Below are positions 56,808-64,000 of a stretch of 64,000 bases of DNA, in pieces. Position 1 is the stretch's first letter, and the number at the start of each line of letters is the position of its first letter. Under the pieces are notes generated by a model. The model had not been told where the DNA came from. It ran no database searches and worked only from the letters and a program-made list of their open reading frames with translations. The position numbers and the translations under genes were made by a program. This stretch comes from Aedes albopictus (taxonomy: Eukaryota > Arthropoda > Insecta > Diptera > Culicidae): positions 21,147,440 through 21,211,439 of the forward strand of contig NC_085138.1 of NCBI RefSeq assembly GCF_035046485.1, given 5' to 3'.

Positions 56808-57204
56808 CAAGGATGGGAACACTCACTTGCAAAGAATCACCCTCACTTGCTGTTTTCTCAGCTTAGAAGCGTGCAATCAAAAAACGATGTATAGACGACT
56901 TTTGCCTTATGATTTTGTCTAAAAGTTTGCCGAATAGAGTAGAGGTTGCACAAGCATACCGAAGTCGTGAGGAAGCTGCGAAAGCAACTCTCCACGAGGT
57001 GAATGTGAGTGGAGAGTCGCTTTCACAGCTCTGTCACGACTTTGGAATTCGTGTGCGACCCCTACTCTGTTTGACAAAGTTTTAAACAAAACCGAAGACA
57101 AACGAGGCAAAAGTCGTCCATACATCATTTCTTGATTGCACGCTTCTGAGCTGAGAAAATAGCAAGTGAGTGTAACTCTTTGCAAGTGAGTGTTCCCATC
57201 CCTG
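56808..57204. mobile_element. 397-bp hAT-type palindromic MITE, 8-bp TSD
   Basis: The ends CAAGGATGGGAACACTCAC and GTGAGTGTTCCCATCCCTG are inverted copies. The flanks ATCCTAAC (56800-56807) and ATCTTAAC (57205-57212) form an 8-bp duplication with one change. The arms of about 170 bp share GCGTGCAATCA and GACGACTTTTGCC in complement. Confidence 0.8.
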
Positions 57205-57230
57205 ATCTTAACTATGGATAATACTATGTA

Positions 57231-57717
57231 GGGTAGAAGCTTCAGTTTTGGCCAGTCCGGAGTTTTGGCCATAGTGCGGTATTGAGCCTGTTGCGATCTA
57301 AATCGGCGTAAATTTATTTTTTATTAGTAGATCCTAATACAATATGATGATTACAGCTGTGAAAACCACACATTTTGATTAAAAACTGGAAGAAAAAAAT
57401 ATATTTCCTTAAAAAATCTGCTCCCATATATCTATTTTGGCCAGGGTGCTTCTAATTTGGCCACTCCCATAAGAAATACACGTGACTGGCCAAAATAGAA
57501 ACTAAACTTAAGAATATGGCCAAAACTGCGGCAGAGCTTCTATTTTGGCCAGGGCCACTTTTAATACAAAAATCAAGTATTGGCATGATTTCTGCATTTT
57601 TCCTTCAAAATATAGATTGAAACCTTTCTTTTGACGCATTGGTTGTTTTCATAGGATTATTGTTTATTTTTATAAAAATGATTTCCCTTAGACTGGCCAA
57701 AACCGGTGTCCGCACCC
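57231..57717. mobile_element. 487-bp TIR element with TTTTGGCCAGTC ends
   Basis: Left GGGTAGAAGCTTCAG then TTTTGGCCAGTC; right GACTGGCCAAAA then CCGGTGTCCGCACCC. TA flanks both ends. Additional TTTTGGCCA words occur inside (57252, 57428, 57543). No coding frame. Confidence 0.7.
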
Positions 57718-57930
57718 TAGTTCATGTCTTCAGCGAAGTTGTTTATACAAATATGAACCTTCTAGTCTAGTGTAGTTGGAAATTTCCTCAAAAGGGTGCA
57801 CTGTTGTAGCATTTATTTCATTCATTGTTCTGGCAGCACTGTATGAGTGCCGGTTGCCACAAAGTATGCTTTGGCCGATGAGGCAAGGATGCCAGGACGG
57901 TAAATGACAGATGGAATGACAGGAATGAAA
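57718..57930. other. Short unassigned spacer
   Basis: No feature recognised. Confidence 0.3.
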
Positions 57931-58087
57931 GGGGCTGCTCATAAACCACGTAGACCAAATGTTGGCCATCTCAGACTCTCTCCCCTGCCCCCTCGTAGAC
58001 TTTTGTCCATACAAAAATTTTAAAATTTGTATGGAGCGTAGACTTTGGTCAAACCCCCCAAAAGTCTACGTGGTTTATGAACAGCCT
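57931..58087. mobile_element. MITE with GGGGCTGCTCATAAACCACG ends
   Basis: The right end is CGTGGTTTATGAACAGCCTC. AAA flanks both sides. Same family as 36997-37145, with TAGAC in place of TGGTC inside the arms. Confidence 0.8.
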
Positions 58088-58377
58088 CAAATACGTCAAC
58101 AAAGTTGTAAATAAAAACGAATAGAAGAAGGAGAAATACAGTACATTGAAATCATATTCAATTGCAAATGAAGAGTAGAATTGTGGCAAAAGTAGTCCAG
58201 TTGAAGTGTGTTTTAAGTCAGTTTTTGTGAGAAGATATTTAGCCGAGGTGACGAAAAATGCAACATTGGTCAAAAGCCCGTTAATCAAAAGGGATTAAAA
58301 ATTGAAAGCATGATAATTCAATTAATCCATATCCGCCCAGCGTCCTATTTATACGACAGATGCCCCGAACGCCCAGC
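58088..58377. other. Unassigned DNA
   Basis: No gene supported. Confidence 0.3.
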
Positions 58378-58600
58378 GTCCTATAAATAGGACAATCCTT
58401 TTGGTGTGAATATCTCCAGAATTATGCAAAATTTTAGAATTATTTCTTCAGAGAAGATGTTCTCCACATTCATGTCTTGCTCATAGTGGACAACTGGTTC
58501 GCTAGGTGGCGTAAACGATGCTGCAAAGATTACATATAGTCACGATCTGTAAGCTTCACTTCCAATGCGAAAAATAATTATTTCCCTGGAATCTTGACAA
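58378..58600 (+). repeat. Dispersed repeat, uninterrupted copy
   Basis: Homologous to 55645-55853. Begins with a local duplication of AGCGTCCTAT/ATAGGAC (58339-58393). Confidence 0.6.
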
Positions 58601-58639
58601 TGGTTATTAGTTCATTTCTTCGACAGAGTTGTTAATCAA

Positions 58640-58758
58640 TACATACAAAAGTTGATGTATGTAATGTATGTTTGTATACTTGTATGTTTATATGTTTGTA
58701 TATTTGTTTATTTGTATGTTTATATGTGTGTACGTACATATATATGTATGTATGTTCC
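58640..58758. repeat. (GTAT/GTTT)n simple repeat
   Basis: Imperfect TGTATGTT-like tetranucleotides. The minus-strand frame at 58632-58856 (HTYKHTNK repeats) derives from it. Confidence 0.85.
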
Positions 58759-58849
58759 AGCATAGCTCTGGAATGCGTCAAGAAATTTAAATCAAATTTG
58801 GCATACACATTTCTAAGAATGTGAAAGTTGTAGTACATAGGGGTTTTGG

Positions 58850-59230
58850 AAATCAAGATGGCAGCTTAGGTTCCAAGATGGAGGCCAAAACTCCACAATG
58901 TATGTTATTTACCGGCAATGCTGCTTCGGATACTATGCAATGTGGGCATCTATCGATCGGGCTTCATGAGTAGAGCTCAAAAATGAATATCTGACGCCAT
59001 TTTGAAATCCAAGATGGTGAACCATATCCAAGATGGCGGCCACGGAATCGTAGTTTGAGCTATAATACCATGCAATATGGGTATCTATCGATCGGGCTTC
59101 ATGAGTAGAATTCAAAAATGAATATCCAACGCCATTTTGAAATCCAAGATGGCGGGATATATCCAAGATGGCGGCCACGGAATGGTAGTTTGAGCTATGC
59201 AATATGGGTGGGTATCTACCGATCGGGCTT
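58850..59230. repeat. Tandem array with CCAAGATGGCGG, about three copies of 130 bp
   Basis: Units contain AATCCAAGATGG, GGCGGCCACGGAAT, GTAGTTTGAGCTAT and ATCTATCGATCGGGCTTC. Copies start near 58857, 59010 and 59140. Confidence 0.85.
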
Positions 59231-59650
59231 GATGACCAAAAGGGTAGAGGGTGAGGTAGAGAGTCCGGGTCGATGGTAGGGTAGCGGATAGGTAAACGAT
59301 GATACAGACGGTTGGGTAGAGGGTTTGGATGCAGGATAGAGTAGATGGGGTAGAGTAGAAGGTTAGAGTCGGGAGTAGGGTAGAAGATAGGGAAGATGGT
59401 GAGCAGGGATGGTGAGTAGGGTTGAGGGTAGGGGAAAGGTAAGGTTAGAGAGTAGGGTAGACTGTAAGATTAAGCACAATATAGAGCGTATGGAGAAGGG
59501 TTACAGTAGAGGCTAGAGGGCACGGTAAAGGATAAGGCTGTGATTATGGTAGAGGATAGGTTATGATAGAGGGTTAGGATAGAGGGCAGAGAAGACAATA
59601 AGATCCAGGCTAGAGAATATGGTGAAGAATTGAGATGAGATTTGATGAGA
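59231..59650. repeat. Degenerate AGGGTAGAG purine-rich repeat
   Basis: Irregular 8-12 bp units (GGGTAGAGG, GATAGGGTAG). Low complexity, strand-asymmetric. Confidence 0.7.
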
Positions 59651-60830
59651 TGAGTTTTTTTTTCGAGATAACTTCAGGAATTCTTTCCGGGATTTCTTCA
59701 GGCATTTCTTTCTAGAATCTTTCCAGGTTTCCTCCCGAGATTCCTTCAGATATTACTTCTGGAATTGCTATACGGATTGCTCCGGGGTTATCTACAGGGA
59801 TTTTTGCAGGGGTTGCTTTGGAAAATCCTGAATGGATTTTTCTAGTTATTCTTTTCTGCATTCCTTTAGGGATTCGTGCTATGATTCTTTAAAGGACTCC
59901 TCCTGAAACAACTATGAAAAATATAAATATCTACCGAGATTTTTTCAGGCAATCCTAGATCATAGAAACATTGCTATGGTTCTTGCAGGAATTCCTGCTC
60001 AGCTTCCAACCGGCATTTCTGTAATGCTTCCTCTAAGGATTCAATCAGGTATTTTTACAAGATATTCCTTAAGGGATAAATTCAGGGATTTCAGCCAGAA
60101 TTACTTTAAAAAATTCTGAAAGGATTCTTACAGAAATTCTAGCCAGCATTCTTTCATGGATTTCTGCTGGAATTACTTCACAGATTCATCCTAGTATATT
60201 TTCAAAGTGTTATGTTGAAATATATTCAGAGAACCCTAGAGGAATTCTTTCAGGTATACGTACCGGGACCCTTGCTGGCTTTTTGGGAGTGTTTCAGGCA
60301 TTCCTCTCGGGATTTATACAGCAATTCCTCCCGAGATTTCTTCTGTGATTATTTCAGGGATTCCTACCGACCTTTCAGCTGAGATTCCTCTCAGGATTCT
60401 ACCAGATATGCCTCCCGGAATTCCTTCAGTAAATCCTCCCGGGATTCCTTCAGGAATTTGTACCGGGATTGTTTTGGAAAATCTTGAAAGTTTTTTTTTC
60501 AGGTGTTCTAGTCATCATTCCTTTAGGGTTTACTGCTGAAGTACCTTCAAAGATCTCTTCTGGGATTTCGTGAAGGATTCCTTCAAAGGTTCCTGCCAGG
60601 ATTGAGTATCTTGCAGGATTCTTTTAGGTATTCCTGCCGGCGTTCCCCCAAATATTCTTCCCGTTTTTTTACATTCCTCCCTGGATTTCTTCAATTATTC
60701 TTTCAGGGAGTCCTACCGAGCTTCCAGCCGGAATACCTTCCGTTACTTCTTTAAGCATCCTATCAGGGATTCTGTGCGGGATTTCTTTTGTGACTTTTAA
60801 GGATTCTTTCCTTGTAAGTAAGAGGCAAAT
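59651..60830. repeat. Degenerate GGGATTCCTTCAGG-type minisatellite
   Basis: Units like CAGGGATTCCTTC and CCGGGATTTCTTC recur at 20-25 bp spacing, on the pyrimidine-rich plus strand. Confidence 0.8.
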
Positions 60831-61484
60831 AGTGGAACAGGGTGAATGAGGCTTTTTGATGCTCTTAGATATCTTTAGTAAACAATGATGTTATCTGACA
60901 GTCATTTTCTAATTTTTCTTTAGTAGATGTCCTCTCTTTCACTAATTTATAGATGCATTGTATCTATACGGATCAGAATATAACGATAGTATACAATTTG
61001 TGCTTAAATAGAGTTTAAAAAAAATATCAGATGTCGAGGATCTACTTTGAAGGTATTTTTTGGAACTACACCATAGACTTCCATTTTTTTTGTGAAATCA
61101 TGTTTGTTTTATTGAAACTTAACTATTCACAATTTTTTTTCATGAAAATAAGAATTGTAAGGCGTAAGTGGGTTAAATATAGTCTTCTCTTTTGACATAC
61201 ATTATCGTTATTATGTGGCTCATTAATGAAGCATAACATAAACTTGGTAGTTTGGGTTGATCTTCTTTTGAATTGGTTTTTTTAATTAAGAAAAATGTGT
61301 CGATTTTTTGATTTTATACCTAAGAGCACCTTTTTCTGAGCCACTATGCCACTATCATTTACTTGAAAGTGGGTTTTTGTCACTTTCATCCTTTTGCTTC
61401 TAACTCCCTCAATTTAAAGCTGAAAATTAAATGAAAATATAATATTTTTTTGCATACGTCAAAACATTAAGAAAATAAAAAAAC
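60831..61484. other. Unassigned AT-rich DNA
   Basis: No gene. The words AAGAGCACC...CTGAGCCACTATG (61324) recur from 9955. Confidence 0.3.
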
Positions 61485-61794
61485 CCGGATTAATCCACCT
61501 AGTGGTGATAGTGCCTTTCTCGTCGAATATGTACGCATGATCTTACCGTCGACGTGAGCATCCTGAATCCTATGAATAATTTATTTATAAAAGCAAGAAT
61601 CCAAGCCATCATCGAGTTACTGATGGCACATATTTCGGGTGTTATGTTCAATGTATAGGCAGAGCTGAAAAATATCAGACCTCTTATTTGACTGCGTGAC
61701 CACCTTTACTTTAACTGGAATATCATCAATACCAAGACGATAATAACAAGCTTAAATAAAAATTATTTCACAACCAAAAATCACTTTACAGTCT

Positions 61795-62640
61795 TCGATA
61801 AACTTTTTGGGTATGGGTTTGTTTCCTATCTACATTTGACCACTTCCGGCGGGACATCCAGAGCCGATTCCGGAACACCACCGGTAGTCTATGCTGTGAT
61901 CTAAAGCTATTTTCCTGCTTACCGTTCTTCAGGTTATCGAAAAAGCTGCTATTTGATGTGTCGCATGCATGGGTTTGGTTCACTTTTATATTGGACCACT
62001 TCCGGCGGGACATCCGGAGCCGGTTCCGGAACACAACCGGTAATCTCCGCTAATCACAGCAGGCTATTTTCCTGCTAACCGTTCTTCAGGTTATCGGAAA
62101 AGCTGCAGTTTAATGTGTCGCATGCATGGGTTTGGTTCCCATCTACATTTGACCACTTCCGACGGGACACACGGAACCGATTCCGGAAAACTACTGGTTT
62201 TCCTAAATATAGTCTGATTCCATTTTATTGCTAACGCGTTCATCAGGTTATCTATAGAGACGCGATTTGATGTGTCGCATGCATGGGTTTGGTTCAATTT
62301 TATATTTAGCCAGTTCCGGCGGGGCACCCGGAACCGGTTCCGGAACACTACCAGTAGTCTCTGCTATTTTCCTGCTCACTGTTTATCAGGTTATCGAAAA
62401 AGCCGCTATTTGATGTGTCGCATGCATGGATTTGGCTCACTTTTATATTTGGCCACCTCCGGCGGGACATCCGGAACCGATTCCGGAATACTACTGGTTC
62501 AGATATGGACTGAGAGTATTTTCCTGCTTACCGTTCGTCAGGTTATCGAAAAAGCCGCGGTCTGATATGTCGCATGCATGGTTTTGTAGCATTTTCATAT
62601 CTGGCCCCTCCCTGGGGTACCGATCCGGAACACCTAAATG
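61795..62640. repeat. Tandem array, period about 150 bp, about 5.5 copies
   Basis: Each unit has GTGTCGCATGCATGGGTTTG (near 61959, 62116, 62272, 62416, 62568), then CCACTTCCGGCGGGACATCC, GATTCCGGAACAC, TTTTCCTGC and CAGGTTATCGAAAAAGC. Short frames on both strands are repeat-derived. Confidence 0.9.
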
Positions 62641-62779
62641 GCCATATCTCCGGAACGGCTGAAACGATCCGAACCATTTTCAATAGGAAACAATGGGACC
62701 AGATTCTGCGTCGAATGAACCATCGGTCATAAAAATCGGTTGAGGTTTACTGCCAAAAAGTGATGTGAGTTTATTTTGT

Positions 62780-62798
62780 ACACACACATACTCACACA

Positions 62799-62838
<40 letters not shown>

Positions 62839-62850
62839 TACACACACAGA
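62780..62850. repeat. (CA)n microsatellite
   Basis: CACACA runs interrupted by CATA, just before the conserved GACATCACC word of the element. Unit 1 has a shorter CATA/CACA run at the same place. Confidence 0.9.
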
Positions 62851-62985
62851 CATCACCTCAATTCGTCAAGCTGAGTTGATTGGTATATGTGACTCGACCC
62901 TCCGGGCCTTCTATCAAAAAGTCATTTTTGGAGTGAACATATAGCCTTTCCAGTACACTTAGTGTACGAGAAAGGCAAAACATGA

Positions 62986-64000
62986 AAATGCGATACTCAG
63001 TTAGCTACCTACGTACCACGTATGTACCTAATGATAACGCGAATTGATAAGACCCATCAGTACAGGGTCCAATCCCAATGGGGGGTGCGAGTGCCTCGAC
63101 TGCCAAATGATCGGTGATTTAAATATGTATCACTTTTGTTTTCGGTGAACTCGGACTCCGCTTTGTTGTTCAATCATTGAATGTGTGGGAAAACAAAACG
63201 CAGTCACAGTGTGGTGAGCAAGAAGGGCTTTGTCCCCCGTCTGTATACTGAATTGAACTGATTTGCACATGGAAATCGTATCATTCAGATCACTGTGGGT
63301 GATCTGCATGGTGACCGGTGGACATAATTTTCATTTCTATGCGACATTTCGACTTGTTTCATTATTATAAACTTTTTCTGACTGCCTTAAATCGTTAATG
63401 CTAGAAATTTTACCGAAACCAACTTTTGTTTGTTTGTTTGTTTGTATGTTTGTCAACACCTATGAAGCGTCCAAAAACGTTTTTCAAAGTTTTGAATCTG
63501 ACCACTATTTGTATGAAAAGGTCCAAATGTTCGACAATTTTGACCACATCAAACACCCACAGTCCAGTTCCCGGTCCAGCAGCCGCCGTTGTCCGCCACC
63601 GCAACGGTATGGGTGACCACAGTTGTTGTTGTCGTCCGGGTGAACGTCTATCTGCGATATCATGTTTACGCATGGGGCCCGAACCAAAGAGACAGATAGA
63701 TAAAGTTATATCCAAAACACCCAACTTGCTGTGGTTGATCATCGTTCTCGTATGCCGGTACGGTTAGTCCGCGTTGAACTCCGAACGAACCCAGTACGCG
63801 CTTGTTGTTCACCATCCGTATCTTGTGTACCATCGCCACTACGTAGCTAGTCTTACTCGTCCAGGTGCGAAAGTGCTAATGTGATAAAGCTTCCACGGCG
63901 GAGCGCCCGATGAAGCGTGAATTGTGACACCCGAGATCGTCTCCGCTCACTGCGGATTGTTTTCCTGAATACCTCAGGCTGGCTGTGACAAATACACCCA
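62986..64000. other. Unassigned DNA, GC-balanced towards the right edge
   Basis: No gene is supported. There is a (TTTG)n run near 63424-63445. From about 63540 the composition resembles exon or UTR DNA, and overlapping frames up to about 113 codons occur on both strands, but none shows a motif. Confidence 0.3.

Larger units (their letters stand above)
61485..62985 (+). mobile_element. Satellite-bearing transposon-like unit 2
   Basis: It starts TTAATCCACCTAGTGGTGAT then GCCTTTCTCGT and ends AGTACACTTAGTGTACGAG then AAAGGCAAA. A 12-bp inverted word TGCCTTTCTCGT/ACGAGAAAGGCA is discernible at the edges. The 3' third matches unit 1 in order, including GACATCACCTCAATTCGTC. The interior array is unrelated to that of unit 1. 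Confidence 0.7.

Noticed and set aside
63398..63767. Overlapping frames of 72-113 codons
   Set aside because: Partly derived from a TTTG repeat, present on both strands, no motif, no start context.
1..64000. Endogenous viral elements
   Set aside because: I looked for flavivirus- or rhabdovirus-like protein words, which are common in Aedes repeat-rich loci, and saw none. Only retrotransposon pol pieces were found.

Overview
The window looks like nuclear DNA of a culicine mosquito, most likely Aedes. It has very low gene density, Feilai-type tRNA-derived SINEs, several other tRNA-headed SINEs, BEL/Pao, Ty1/copia and non-LTR retrotransposon relics, many short foldback elements (MITEs) nested in one another, and long purine/pyrimidine-biased minisatellites. 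Nothing prokaryotic is present. The species call is an inference from repeat types; no search was run.

Layout. 0-11.5 kb: AT-rich DNA with a Tc1-like relic (705-2322), a Ty1/copia pol relic (3562-4713) broken by a 245-bp MITE and followed by a minus-strand retroposon, a LINE tail (about 6.1 kb), small MITEs and a nested foldback (10.5-11.5 kb). 11.5-18 kb: degenerate GGAGGAATTCCT minisatellite, a palindromic element, tRNA-like/SINE units, an LTR-end relic and a mariner-sized TIR element carrying a hAT-type MITE. 18-24 kb: mostly single-copy DNA, then a LINE reverse-transcriptase relic split by a 763-bp foldback. 24-31 kb: two large homogeneous 23-bp satellite arrays, of one family but in opposite orientation, separated by about 1.5 kb of single-copy DNA. 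31-41.8 kb: unassigned DNA, a 1.35-kb TIR element, a MITE, two Feilai SINEs and a minus-strand BEL/Pao relic. 41.9-50.6 kb: the only convincing protein-coding genes. 50.6-64 kb: degenerate minisatellites, a Helitron, more MITEs, tandem arrays and a satellite-bearing transposon.

Genes. Three intact, apparently single-exon paralogues (41952-42647 +, 44125-44733 +, 49647-50291 -) encode small predicted type I membrane proteins: signal peptide, Cys-rich ectodomain of about 150-175 residues, one transmembrane helix, short basic tail. I do not recognise the family. Two truncated paralogues (about 43801-43901 - and 50499-50579 +) show that a divergent gene pair was duplicated in direct orientation, after which each copy lost the opposite member. 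This reciprocal loss, together with the unrecognised family, is the most interesting biology in the window.

Repeats. Two transposon-like units (46.84-48.64 and 61.49-62.98 kb) share termini and 3' regions but carry unrelated internal tandem arrays. Many elements have clear target-site duplications and are inserted into older elements, so a relative insertion order can be read. The long open frames in the satellites follow from a 23-bp period with no stop codon and are not genes.
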